DNA of 18,117 nucleotides from an uncultured Alphaproteobacteria bacterium (GCA_903922545.1 CAIXUE010000143.1:1-18117), one strand, 5' to 3'; counted from the first letter of the stretch, positions 6,603 through 13,315 are shown. Made by a program: numbers and translations. The notes: generated by a model not told the origin, from the sequence alone.

Positions 6603-9041
6603 CTATTCCGATGCGCCGCTGGCGCGCTCCAATGCGGGATCGGCCGCACGCAGCTGCAAGGTGCCGAACAATTTCACCAGATCGTCGTGGCTGCCCGTGA
6701 AAATGTTGGCTGGCCTTTTGCGAAAATTCATCATCTCCTGATACAGCGGATCAGCCAGGTCGGCATTGTAGGTCCAGCCCGCCAGGTACATCAGCCGCAG
6801 ATTGCGGTCAGTATTAATCTGCGCGCCGTCCAGCCAGCCCGCCAGATCCGATTGCTGGGCGGTGAAAGTGCCATAAAGCTTGGTCGCGGAATTAAATCCG
6901 ATCTGCGCCAGCGATTCCCGAACCGGCCCGTAATCCGGCCGCGCCAGTCTGGCTTCAACGGCGCTGATGTCCACATGCAAGGGATCGTTCTGCCCCATCA
7001 TGACCATGTCGTAGCCCTCTCCACCATTTTGGGTGTTGGACCAGGCCGTGCCGTTGGGAAACACGCGGAAGAACGTTGCCATCTCGCTTTTGATGGTCGT
7101 CTGGTCTGTCTGGTACAGCGGCACGTACAGCGTGAAATAACCACCGGGATTGAGATGCGCCTTGACCGCGCGGAAATAATCCTCGGTGTAGATAGACGCT
7201 GTGCCCTTGACCCACACATCCAGCGGATCACTGGCGATAATGTCGTACTTCTCTTTGGTGGTCATGATGTAATGCCGCGCATCGTCGTAAACGATATGAA
7301 AGCGCGGATCGTGATAGATATTGTTGTCGGCGCCCGCAAAATGCTTGCTCGAAGTGGGCGGAATCACCGGCTCAATCTCGCACACCGTGATGCTCTTGAC
7401 CGACGGATAGCGGGTGAAGCTGCCCGCCGAAACGCCCGCGCCAAAACCAATGCCCAAAATTTTCACGGGATTGGGGTGCAGCAGCGCCGGCAGATGGCCC
7501 ACCATGCGCTGCAGGCGCATGTCAGCCTCCTGATCCGAAGCCTCAACATGGCCGCTGACGCTGATTTCGGTGATGCCGTCATTGCGCTGGGTAATCGCCA
7601 CGGTGGAATTCATCCCTTCCACCACCTCGAGTGCCCGCATCTCCTTGTTGAACGCTGGCGCATCGGGGCCATAGGCCACAGCCGCCACCGATTGCGGCGG
7701 CACCAGGAAGGCCAGCACCGCTGCCGCCGCCAGGCTACCCACTGCGCCTATCATCCAGGCGGGCGTGCGGCGGATTTCCGGGAGCAAGACGATCACGCCG
7801 CTCAGGGCCGCCATGATCAGCATCACCCGCTCGGTATTCTGGCTGCCGATGCTGGTGATCAGCACCAGACTGGTGATCAGCGCACCCGCAATTCCGCCAA
7901 AGGTGTTGGCGGCATAAATCCGCCCCACCGGCCGCGCGGGGTCAGCCGGGCCTGACACTGCCGCCATCGCCAGGGGAAAACTCGCGCCCCACAGCAAAGT
8001 GGCGGGGAGCAGCGCCATGCCGGCGCGCATCAAGTCGCCGCGCGCAATTTCCCAGCCATCCATGGATGCCAGCGGCGGCAAAGTCGGCAGCACGATCGAA
8101 ATGATATAAGCCGCCCAGGCGATAGCGCCCGCCAGCAGCAATTGGCTGACACCCAGCGCGATGCGCGGCCGCACCCAGCGCAAGGCCAGCGCCGCAAACC
8201 CACTGCCGGCCGCCATGCCGATCAGAAACACCGCCAGGATGATGGAAAAAGCATAAACCGTTGCGGCGAACATCATGCCGATCAGCCGCGTCCAAACCAC
8301 TTCGGCGCCCAGCGCCGTCATGCCCGACAGCGCAATGGTCAGCGCCACCGGCCTAAAACCCGCATCCAGACGCTCGTCCGTCCTGGCCCGCGGTATAGCC
8401 ACAACCGGCGCCCACCTGGTGCGCTCCGACAGCCAAAAGCTTATTCCCGCCACCACGACATTGATCGCTACCGCCGCATAGCTTGCCACACCCACATCGA
8501 ACAGGCGCAGCAGCACGAAAGCGGCGACAAGCGCACCCAGAACCGCGCCCAGCGTATTGCCGGCATAAAGCCAGCCCCACAGCGACGCGGCGCGCGGCGA
8601 AGACCGCACAAAGCGCGAAATCGCCGGCAGCGATGCCCCCATCAGAAAGGTGGGCGGCAACAGGCACAAAGCCGCCAGCATCCCGCGCAGCAGCATGGAA
8701 GGCATGCCGGCCTGCTCGCCCGCGAAATACAGCTTGTCCAGAAGTGGGATCAGCCACAACACCAAAAGCCCGCAAGCCCCGATGCCGATCTCAATCACGG
8801 CATAAACGCGCAAGGGATGCCGATCCTGCGGCGCAAAGCGCGGCAACAGATAACTGCCCAGGCACAGCCCGCCCATAAAGCTGGCCAGCAGCACCGCCAG
8901 CGACAGCGCTGTCGAACCGATGGCCAGTTGCAAAAGCTGATACCAGGTGATTTCATAAATCAGCGCGGCAGCACCGCTGGCCGTAAACAATGCCAGCACC
9001 AACGCAACCGCGCCTGCGCGCGCGCCACTTTCTGAAGTCAT
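6603..9041 (-). CDS. Polytopic membrane protein fused to a spermidine-synthase-like methyltransferase-fold domain
   Basis: 812 residues from ATG 9041, chosen because AGGG sits 5 nt upstream; an in-frame GTG 9047 would add two residues. The first ~450 residues hold many hydrophobic helices in two similar halves, each starting with an SG-type motif (SGAAALIYEITWYQL; SGMTALGAEVVWTRL), as in the fused transporter/spermidine-synthase-like family. The C-terminal domain has a Rossmann motif GIGFGAG (530-536), the acidic strand end EIEP (555-558), DDARHY (586-591) and SDPLDVW (604-610), in the order seen in spermidine synthase. The glycine loop departs from the GGGDGG of true SpeE, so polyamine synthesis is not assured. 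Such fused proteins have no settled substrate. It is on the same strand as the operon 90 bp upstream. Confidence 0.85.
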   Translation of the reverse strand: MTSESGARAGAVALVLALFTASGAAALIYEITWYQLLQLAIGSTALSLAVLLASFMGGLCLGSYLLPRFAPQDRHPLRVYAVIEIGIGACGLLVLWLIPLLDKLYFAGEQAGMPSMLLRGMLAALCLLPPTFLMGASLPAISRFVRSSPRAASLWGWLYAGNTLGAVLGALVAAFVLLRLFDVGVASYAAVAINVVVAGISFWLSERTRWAPVVAIPRARTDERLDAGFRPVALTIALSGMTALGAEVVWTRLIGMMFAATVYAFSIILAVFLIGMAAGSGFAALALRWVRPRIALGVSQLLLAGAIAWAAYIISIVLPTLPPLASMDGWEIARGDLMRAGMALLPATLLWGASFPLAMAAVSGPADPARPVGRIYAANTFGGIAGALITSLVLITSIGSQNTERVMLIMAALSGVIVLLPEIRRTPAWMIGAVGSLAAAAVLAFLVPPQSVAAVAYGPDAPAFNKEMRALEVVEGMNSTVAITQRNDGITEISVSGHVEASDQEADMRLQRMVGHLPALLHPNPVKILGIGFGAGVSAGSFTRYPSVKSITVCEIEPVIPPTSSKHFAGADNNIYHDPRFHIVYDDARHYIMTTKEKYDIIASDPLDVWVKGTASIYTEDYFRAVKAHLNPGGYFTLYVPLYQTDQTTIKSEMATFFRVFPNGTAWSNTQNGGEGYDMVMMGQNDPLHVDISAVEARLARPDYGPVRESLAQIGFNSATKLYGTFTAQQSDLAGWLDGAQINTDRNLRLMYLAGWTYNADLADPLYQEMMNFRKRPANIFTGSHDDLVKLFGTLQLRAADPALERASGASE

Positions 9042-9111
9042 CGCCACCCTGCCCCATATATCGTTCGATATTTTTGGCCCGGCACTTCCCGCCCAGGCAG
9101 ACGGAAAGGCT

Positions 9112-9140
9112 GTTATAACCGGGATGGGCGTCAGTGGCTA
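9112..9140 (-). promoter_or_regulatory. Possible sigma70-type promoter for the 9041 gene
   Basis: On the minus strand TAGCCA (9140-9135) and TATAAC (9117-9112) are separated by 17 bp, matching 4/6 and 5/6 of the -35 and -10 consensus. Transcription would start near 9105, about 65 nt before ATG 9041. A 14-bp inverted repeat (ATATCG-TT-CGATAT, 9058-9071) falls in the predicted leader. Motif match only. Confidence 0.35.
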
Positions 9141-9346
9141 CGCCGGGTTTCGCTCAAGATCTTCAACCGTGCCGCTTCGCGCTTCAGGCTCTCCCGGTAT
9201 TTGCGGTTCGCGTCCCTGTTGCAATGAACGCAATTGCGCTGGCCGGGCCGCCAGGGCCCGCGGCCGCATTTGCACATATGCGGGCCAGCTTCGTCCTGCG
9301 CCTCACTGGTATGGATTTCAGGAAGGAATTTTTCGCTGCGTTCCAT
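9131..9346 (-). CDS. Small zinc-ribbon-like protein
   Basis: 71 residues. ATG 9346 is chosen because it overlaps the stop of the upstream gene as TGATG, a coupling signal; longer forms would run back into that gene. The centre carries C-K-C, 11 residues, then C-V-H-C, a likely zinc-binding four-cysteine knuckle, in RPGQRNCVHCNRDANRKYR, followed by a strongly basic helix (SLKREAARLK). Basic proteins with a similar knuckle occur in alphaproteobacterial phage or prophage regions, which fits its place as the last gene of the operon started by the YdaS-like gene. It may bind nucleic acid; no function is established. It is too short for a firm family call. Confidence 0.65.
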   Translation of the reverse strand: MERSEKFLPEIHTSEAQDEAGPHMCKCGRGPWRPGQRNCVHCNRDANRKYRESLKREAARLKILSETRRSH

Positions 9347-9855
9347 CACATCGCATATCCATAATGGCGCGCCAAAAGACTGAGGGCGACACGAAGGCCA
9401 AACGCCGCCGCCCGCCTGTCCTCCTTCACCAACCCGGCGCAATGCTCCAGGGAAAAGGGATGATCCTCCGGCATCAGGAACAGGGTGGTCAGCCGCGTCA
9501 GCTCTGGCGGCAGCACCGCAAGCGCTTTGGCAACCCGCTGGCCTGCATCCAGCGCCGCATCAGACAGCACCCCGGCTGGTCCGCCCTGTCCGCGTACACC
9601 GATCATCATGCGCGGAGCGGTCTCGATCTTGGCGGTCTGCCAGTCGGCCTGCAGCCGCCGCCCCGCATGAAGCTGGTGATCTCCGATACTGTTGTGATCC
9701 CGCAGCCATTGCAGCCGATCCACCCGCCGCCAGGCTTTCGGCGCGCCGGCGGCAGGCGATATCACCCTGTCCCGCCGGTGCTGGGCGCTGATCAAGGATG
9801 GTGTTTCCGGCTGCTCGCCAAGCGGTTTTCCAATTTTGCTCTTTGCTTTTTTCAT
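9346..9855 (-). CDS. DUF6456-like protein
   Basis: 169 residues. ATG 9855 overlaps the upstream stop as ATGA. Seen: a basic, Ser/Pro-rich N-terminus, then DRLQWLRDHNSIGDHQLHAG and RRLQADWQTAKIE, a Gly-rich stretch, LDAGQRVAKALAVLPPELTRL, and the ending GLRVALSLLARHYG. This order (aromatic start, 'xAGxRLRxDWxxA', an 'R-V-xxAL-xxxGPEL' helix, final 'ALxxLARHYG') is what I recall for DUF6456 proteins of Alphaproteobacteria, found both in host regulators and in phage-like modules. Its biochemical role is unknown; a DNA-binding or replication role has only context behind it. It is the third gene of a four-gene overlapping operon. Confidence 0.7.
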   Translation of the reverse strand: MKKAKSKIGKPLGEQPETPSLISAQHRRDRVISPAAGAPKAWRRVDRLQWLRDHNSIGDHQLHAGRRLQADWQTAKIETAPRMMIGVRGQGGPAGVLSDAALDAGQRVAKALAVLPPELTRLTTLFLMPEDHPFSLEHCAGLVKEDRRAAAFGLRVALSLLARHYGYAM

Positions 9856-10091
9856 GCCGCCCCCTTCAGCCGGAACACGCCGATCATCCGGCCATGACAG
9901 GCCCGCCGGTCAGAGACGGCAAAACCCACCCGCACGAATTCATTTTTCTGGAACACCGCGCCCAAAATGCGCGGGTCGGCGTCTTCCGGCGGCGGACAGA
10001 CCTCCCGTACGTCATTGATGGTGACTTCACCTTTTTCCACGGCAATGTGCCGCGCCGCGATGCGAGCCTGGGCGACCCAGTTGCCGTTCAT
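9852..10091 (-). CDS. Small protein of phage/accessory type, function unknown
   Basis: 79 residues, starting at ATG 10091, which overlaps the stop of the YdaS-like gene as ATGA; its own stop overlaps the DUF6456-like gene the same way. Seen: an N-terminal helix, VTINDVREVCPPPEDADPRILGAVFQ, then VRVGFAVSDRRACHGRMIGVFRL. The sequence reads like a small winged-helix-type fold: a helix, a Pro-rich turn before 'DPRxxGAVF', then a beta hairpin with R-R and H-G-R. I recall similar small proteins in alphaproteobacterial prophage early operons. No catalytic motif is seen. The tight overlaps on both sides support it as a real gene. Confidence 0.65.
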   Translation of the reverse strand: MNGNWVAQARIAARHIAVEKGEVTINDVREVCPPPEDADPRILGAVFQKNEFVRVGFAVSDRRACHGRMIGVFRLKGAA

Positions 10092-10333
10092 GTCTTTTCT
10101 CCTGGATAAAGATCGGGCCGCAGCGCATGCGCGCTGATTTTTCCGCCCGTGGCTTCTTCAATGGCCAGGCACCACTCTCCCGGAACGCTCCGGTCGCGGT
10201 GAACCGCGTTCCACACCCGCTGCTGCGAAACTGCCCCGCCCGTCCGCGCCGAAAGCAGCCGTGCCAGCGCCGCCTGGCCGCCGCACAGCTGGGCGGCACG
10301 GATCAGGGCGGTCTTTTGCGGCGAAAGCGGCAT
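10088..10333 (-). CDS. YdaS/Cro-like HTH regulator
   Basis: 81 residues from ATG 10333 (a TTG at 10348 is in frame, but it lies inside the operator). The sequence carries the YdaS/Cro-type helix-turn-helix: LIRAAQLCGGQAALARLLS, VSQQRVWNAVHRDRSVPGEW as recognition helix and wing, and CLAIEEATGGKISAHALRPDLYP. Proteins of this fold act as Cro-like repressors or as antitoxins in the YdaS/YdaT pair; no toxin partner is recognisable next to it. It is first in a four-gene overlapping operon, divergent from the S24 repressor. No Shine-Dalgarno sequence precedes it, and a -10-like TGTATC lies 8 nt upstream, so its mRNA is probably leaderless. The operator at 10345-10358 overlaps that promoter. Confidence 0.82.
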   Translation of the reverse strand: MPLSPQKTALIRAAQLCGGQAALARLLSARTGGAVSQQRVWNAVHRDRSVPGEWCLAIEEATGGKISAHALRPDLYPGEKT

Positions 10334-10344
10334 AGGCCGGAGAT

Positions 10345-10358
10345 ACAATTATTGTTGT
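10345..10358 (-). promoter_or_regulatory. Operator O1 of the S24/YdaS switch
   Basis: Read on the minus strand the site is ACAAC-AATA-ATTGT, ending 11 bp before ATG 10333. Its final TGT begins the -10-like TGTATC (10347-10342), and a good -35 (TTGACC, 10369-10364) lies 16 bp above that hexamer. A repressor bound here would block RNA polymerase at the YdaS-like operon. It matches O2 and O3 in sequence and in spacing to the start codon. Confidence 0.7.
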
Positions 10359-10412
10359 TATTGGGTCAAGAAAGAATGACAAGGAATGTTGTGTTTTAGC
10401 GCTGGACCTTCA

Positions 10413-10426
10413 ACAACATCCGTTGT
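10413..10426 (+). promoter_or_regulatory. Operator O2 at the S24 repressor promoter
   Basis: ACAAC-ATCC-GTTGT, perfect 5-bp arms, ends 11 bp before ATG 10438 and overlaps the -10-like TGTAAC (10424-10429). A TGGACC at 10403-10408 is a possible but short-spaced -35. The location implies autoregulation of the repressor gene. Confidence 0.65.
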
Positions 10427-10437
10427 AACTTCCCGCC

Positions 10438-11031
10438 ATGCCCCTCGCCACCCGCATCGCCCAGGCAATGAAACAGGCCGGTCTCAATCAGCCGGGCCTT
10501 GCCCGCGCCGCCACGCGTCCGCGCGCTCCGGTCTCACAACAGGTGGTTCAGCATCTGCTGTCGGGCCGCAATTCCACCAGCCGGCACCTGCCCGCCATTG
10601 CCGAAGCGCTGGGCGTCAGCCTCGACTGGCTGGCGGGCGGCAAGGGCAAATTCCGCCGCGCCGAATCGCTGCTCGTCGGCAAGGTCGGCGCCGGCGCGGA
10701 GATCACCCGCTTTGACGAAGGCACGGTGCTGGCGGGGATCGAACAGCCGCCCGGCATCGATGCGCCCAATGTCGCCGAGATCAGCGGCACATCGCAGTAC
10801 CCGCTTCAGGAAGGTTGGCTGATTTTTTATGGCCCCGAACATCAGGGCATTCCCGAAGACTGTATCGGCAAACTTTGCGTCGTTCAGGTCAAGGATGGTC
10901 CCACCCTGCTGAAAACCCTCAAGCGCGGCAGCCGCAAAGGCCTGTTCCGCCTGGAAAGCTGGAACGCCCCGCCGCGCGACGATGTCCGGCTCGTCTGGGC
11001 GGCGCGGGTGATGGATATCCGCCCGCGCTAG
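10438..11031 (+). CDS. CI-like repressor: HTH plus S24 peptidase-type domain
   Basis: 197 residues. Residues 1-66 form an XRE-type helix-turn-helix (RIAQAMKQAGLNQPGLARA, then VSQQVVQHLLSGRNSTS and LPAIAEALGVSLDWLAGG). The C-terminal half is the LexA/CI-type S24 domain: ISGTSQYPLQEGWLIFYG with S119 at the catalytic Ser position, and LLKTLKRG with K159 at the Lys position, followed by FRLESWNAPP and VRLVWAARVM. Gly-Thr-Ser replaces the usual Gly-Asp/Asn-Ser-Met, but the Ser/Lys pair seems kept, so self-cleavage on DNA damage is possible. It diverges from the YdaS-like operon, as cI does from cro. There is no Shine-Dalgarno; a -10-like hexamer lies 8 nt before ATG 10438, so the mRNA is probably leaderless, as for phage lambda cI from PRM. 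Its stop overlaps the convergent GNAT stop. Confidence 0.88.
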   Translation: MPLATRIAQAMKQAGLNQPGLARAATRPRAPVSQQVVQHLLSGRNSTSRHLPAIAEALGVSLDWLAGGKGKFRRAESLLVGKVGAGAEITRFDEGTVLAGIEQPPGIDAPNVAEISGTSQYPLQEGWLIFYGPEHQGIPEDCIGKLCVVQVKDGPTLLKTLKRGSRKGLFRLESWNAPPRDDVRLVWAARVMDIRPR

Positions 11032-11525
11032 TCTTTCAGCGCCAGCTGCATCTCCACCACGTCCACCCAGCGGCCGAATTTGAAGCCCACGCCGCGCAAT
11101 TCCCCGATTCGGCGAAAGCCCAGCTTTTCGTGCAGGCCGATAGAAGCGGTGTTCTCAGCATCGCCGATGCGCGCCAGCATCTGGCGAAAATCCCGCACCG
11201 CACAATCGGCAATCAGGCGCCGCATCAAAGACATGCCAAACCCCTGCCGCCCCTGTCCCGGCGCCACATAGACGGAATTCTCGACCGTGAAACGATAGGC
11301 CGAACGGCTGTGAAACAGCGCGGCATAGGCATACGCGGCCAGCCCATTGTCATTCTCTGCCACCAGATAGGGCAATCCCGCTTCCGCAATTTTGCGAAAG
11401 CGCGCCGCCATCTCTTCGGCGTCCGGCGCAATTTCCTCAAAGGTAAAGCAGCTCGTGGTGACGTAATGCCCGTATATCCGCGCCAAGGCGGCGGCGTCGC
11501 TTTCACGGGCTTCGCGGATCATCAT
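11028..11525 (-). CDS. GNAT N-acetyltransferase, phosphinothricin-acetyltransferase-like
   Basis: 165 residues from ATG 11525; ATG 11522, ATG 11531 and GTG 11552 are in frame, and AGG at 11534-11536 suits 11525 best. The family order is complete: IREARESDAAALARIYGHYV, then TFEE, PYLVAENDNGLAAYAYAALF, the motif SAYRFTVENSVYVAPGQGRQGFG containing the acetyl-CoA P-loop (GQGRQGFG), and LHEKLGFRRIGELRGVGFKFGRWVDVVEMQ. This matches the MnaT/Pat/Bar group, which acetylates small amines such as methionine sulfone/sulfoximine or phosphinothricin. It faces the S24 repressor with overlapping stops (CTAG) and diverges from ORF 11612. It may be cargo carried with the phage-like module. Substrate unproven. 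Confidence 0.88.
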   Translation of the reverse strand: MMIREARESDAAALARIYGHYVTTSCFTFEEIAPDAEEMAARFRKIAEAGLPYLVAENDNGLAAYAYAALFHSRSAYRFTVENSVYVAPGQGRQGFGMSLMRRLIADCAVRDFRQMLARIGDAENTASIGLHEKLGFRRIGELRGVGFKFGRWVDVVEMQLALKD

Positions 11526-11586
11526 GGCCATCAGCCTAACAGAAAAATCCACCCCACGGCACAGCGGCTAAAACGCCATTTGCGAA

Positions 11587-11600
11587 ACAATAATTGTTGT
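11587..11600 (+). promoter_or_regulatory. Operator O3 upstream of ORF 11612
   Basis: ACAAT-AATT-GTTGT, ending 11 bp before ATG 11612. Reversed, it differs from O1 by a single base out of 14. The final TGT begins the -10-like TGTATT (11598-11603), which is preceded by TG one base before it (an extended -10). No convincing -35 is seen. Confidence 0.65.
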
Positions 11601-11611
11601 ATTCTCGCTTT

Positions 11612-11806
11612 ATGCCCCAACCCGCTGATCTTCACCCGCCCCGTTCCACCGCCCGCGCCGCCTGGCGTGAAGACTTCATCCGCCGCCAGCTCGCAGGCCT
11701 GAAAGATCTCGGGCTCAGCGACGAAGCTCTGCGCCGCGAGGACGCTCTGCTGCGTGGCGGCTTTTTGGCCAGGGCGGGACTTTTCGGCGCGCCCGATGTG
11801 GCATGA
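11612..11806 (+). CDS. Unknown small protein under the shared operator
   Basis: 64 residues from ATG 11612 (an in-frame TTG at 11594 lies inside the operator). I do not recognise it. It is Arg/Ala/Leu-rich, with a Pro-rich start and a charged helix (WREDFIRRQLAGLKDLGLSDEALRRED). There is no signal peptide, membrane helix or cysteine. Support: codon use like its neighbours, the operator O3 and -10-like element at exactly the same distances from ATG as at the two HTH genes, no Shine-Dalgarno, and an 11-bp overlap with the next ORF. A leaderless early gene of the module is the best reading. It could be a small regulator or inhibitor; nothing in the sequence decides this. Confidence 0.55.
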   Translation: MPQPADLHPPRSTARAAWREDFIRRQLAGLKDLGLSDEALRREDALLRGGFLARAGLFGAPDVA

Positions 11807-11990
11807 CGAACTTTATTTCAATGACCCTGCTGCCGATAACGTCTTTGGCCGCGAGGCGCTGGCGCCCCGCCGTCACGCCCAATTGCTGGAATTCTTGCCC
11901 CGCGGCGGCCGCCTCTGCGATTTTCCGCGCGGCCAGCCCCGCCCGCCCCTGACCGACACGCTGGACCGGGCTTTGAAAAAGCTGATTTAA
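11796..11990 (+). CDS. Unknown small protein, overlaps ORF 11612
   Basis: 64 residues from ATG 11796, overlapping the previous stop by 11 bp. Another ATG forms an ATGA overlap at 11803, but its frame gives a Pro/Ala/Arg-rich peptide without plausible composition, so I prefer this frame, with WHDELYFNDPAADNVFGREAL, HAQLLEFLPRGGRLCDF and a C-terminal helix ending DRALKKLI. Not recognised. It is acidic at the start and basic at the end, soluble, with one cysteine. There is no clear ribosome-binding site, so translation probably depends on ORF 11612. The convergent gene begins 11 bp beyond its stop. Confidence 0.5.
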   Translation: MWHDELYFNDPAADNVFGREALAPRRHAQLLEFLPRGGRLCDFPRGQPRPPLTDTLDRALKKLI

Positions 11991-12001
11991 AGCACCGCTT
12001 A

Positions 12002-12295
12002 TCACTGCTTGCCGCGATCATCCGACTCCCAATCCTTCGGCTGGGAGCCGTCAAAATCCGGCAACAGCGCGATCAGCGCGAAAAGCAGCAGAAGAATCCC
12101 GCCCGCCATCCATACTTCCCGCATATCCGTGTCCACAACGCGCCGGTCTGCCGCCGGTGCGGTCCATCCCAGCGGCATGGCGCCCGGCGCCTCGCAATGC
12201 ATGGGCGAGCCGTCCCGCCCCTGGCAGATTGGAGCAGCCGCAACCGGCTGTAGAATCATCAGAAATGCGGCAACTGCGAAAACCCATCCGCGCAT
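12002..12295 (-). CDS. Small exported/membrane protein, function unknown
   Basis: 97 residues from ATG 12295 (a TTG lies two codons upstream). Seen: an N-terminal signal peptide (hydrophobic to about residue 20, AAA before Pro), a Cys pair in the periplasmic part (PICQGRDGSPMHCEAPG), and a membrane helix near residues 66-82 (AGGILLLLFALIALLP), then a short charged tail (SQPKDWESDDRGKQ). It is thus likely a small inner-membrane protein with two helices, or one helix plus a cleaved signal. No family recognised. It diverges from the small secreted protein at 12419; the 123-bp gap probably holds promoters, but none stands out. Confidence 0.6.
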   Translation of the reverse strand: MRGWVFAVAAFLMILQPVAAAPICQGRDGSPMHCEAPGAMPLGWTAPAADRRVVDTDMREVWMAGGILLLLFALIALLPDFDGSQPKDWESDDRGKQ

Positions 12296-12418
12296 GGCCA
12301 ATTCTAGGCTTTCCCTGCAAGGACGCCATAGCGGGAATTAATTTCTGCCAACCTGCATCCGACTTTCCCTTCATGCGTTTCACAATTTGGAAGGGTGAAC
12401 CAATAGGAGCGCATTTAT

Positions 12419-12682
12419 ATGAAGATTTTTGGAAAACTCCTCGCTACCGCGGCTGTTGCCTCGGGAATTGCTATCGCTTTCACGGCCCCGGCCTCAGCCT
12501 ATGTCGCCTGCAACCGCGAAGGTGATTGCTGGCACACCAGCAGAGTCGCGGTGCCGGGCGTAAGGTTCGATTATCATCCGGATGACTGGTATTTCCACCA
12601 GCATTGGGATGCGGACCGTCACTTCCGCGACTATCACGCCGGCCGCGGTTATTGGCGCGGCGGTGTCTGGGTCACGCTTTAA
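12419..12682 (+). CDS. Small secreted Trp/His/Tyr-rich protein
   Basis: 87 residues with a strong ribosome-binding site (AGGAG, 9 nt before ATG 12419). A signal peptide with Ala-Ser-Ala at the likely cleavage site (about residue 27) leaves about 60 residues: YVACNREGDCWH with a Cys pair, then FDYHPDDWYFHQHWDADRHF and GRGYWRGGVWV. This pattern, two Cys followed by His/Trp/Asp-rich clusters and an ending 'GRGYWxxGVWV', is seen in many small alphaproteobacterial exported proteins without known function. The His/Asp clusters could bind metal, which is inference. It stands alone and ends before a double hairpin terminator. Confidence 0.78.
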   Translation: MKIFGKLLATAAVASGIAIAFTAPASAYVACNREGDCWHTSRVAVPGVRFDYHPDDWYFHQHWDADRHFRDYHAGRGYWRGGVWVTL

Positions 12683-12701
12683 TCCCGGCACGGCAGATCG
12701 G

Positions 12702-12752
12702 CCGGTTTCAAACCGGTAAAAAGGCCCGGACCGGCAACGGTTCGGGCTTTTT
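12702..12752 (+). terminator. Intrinsic terminator with a preceding hairpin
   Basis: A perfect small hairpin (CCGGTTT-C-AAACCGG, 12702-12716) comes before a GC-rich stem (left AAGGCCCGGACCG, loop GCAA, right CGGTTCGGGC) that runs into TTTTTG at 12748-12753. The stem has one bulged G and one G-T pair. It ends the 12419 gene and separates it from the 12810 gene. Confidence 0.8.
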
Positions 12753-12809
12753 GTTTGGCCTCCTTTTGGGCCGATTTACACGCTAGGATGCTCCTTTAAA
12801 GAGCCTGGA

Positions 12810-13295
12810 ATGAGGATTTTGAAAAACATCTTGGCCATTTCGGCCTTGGCTGTCGCGAGCTTTGCCCCGTCCGGCGCCGTTCAGGCGCAGGAACAGCGGG
12901 CGGCCGCGGACCCTTACACCCTTTGCAGCTTTTATCCTCAGGCGGCGGCTTGTGAAGCGGTTTATCAGGAAGCGCTGAAAGACGATTCGCGCCCTTCGTC
13001 CCGCTCCATCCGCGACGCTTTCAATTTATACGCCCGTTATCTGAAAAACCCCGGCGCCCTCACAGATCAGGATCGCGCCTGGCTTGCCAGCAATGCCATC
13101 AGCCTGCCGGCTGATCTTGGCGAGGCTGATCTTGGCGGATTGCACAATGTGATCAATGATCCGGCCTTGACGAAAGATGCGACGCTGCACACCAATGCGG
13201 TCAAGAATTTCATCAGCCGTGCGGTCGAGGCTGAGATTTTTTGTGGCTTGAATATCTGCGGGGAAAGCCGCCTGAATGGCACCTCGGGCGCCTGA
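12810..13295 (+). CDS. Secreted protein of unknown function with two Cys pairs
   Basis: 161 residues from ATG 12810; CTGGA lies directly before the start and AAAGAG about 11 nt upstream, so ribosome binding looks weak. An N-terminal signal peptide ends near AVQAQ (about residue 27). The mature part is mostly helical and acidic, with a Cys pair near its start (CSFYPQAAAC) and another near its end (FCGLNIC), probably two disulfides in the periplasm. I recognise no family. It is followed 20 bp later by the secreted cupin gene on the same strand, so the two may be one operon. Confidence 0.65.
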   Translation: MRILKNILAISALAVASFAPSGAVQAQEQRAAADPYTLCSFYPQAAACEAVYQEALKDDSRPSSRSIRDAFNLYARYLKNPGALTDQDRAWLASNAISLPADLGEADLGGLHNVINDPALTKDATLHTNAVKNFISRAVEAEIFCGLNICGESRLNGTSGA

Positions 13296-13315
13296 TCATA
13301 AGCTTGGGGGACATC

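Noticed and set aside
6687..7955. Long open frame (422 codons) on the plus strand
   Set aside because: Lies wholly antisense to the membrane/spermidine-synthase-like gene and has His/Arg-rich low-quality composition, as expected from a GC-rich shadow frame.
8142..9035. Open frame of 297 codons, plus strand, rich in Gln/Arg/His
   Set aside because: Antisense shadow of the membrane domain; no start signal or family motif.
10815..11702. 295-codon frame spanning the S24 and GNAT genes
   Set aside because: Overlaps two well-supported genes in other frames and joins unrelated sequence; no motif.
11803..11950. Alternative frame starting at the ATGA overlap after ORF 11612
   Set aside because: Gives a Pro/Ala/Arg-rich product unlike the neighbours; the frame from 11796 has better codon use and composition.
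13241..13315. Upstream extension of the cupin protein
   Set aside because: Begins with TTG, overlaps the previous gene, and would mask the signal peptide beginning at 13316.
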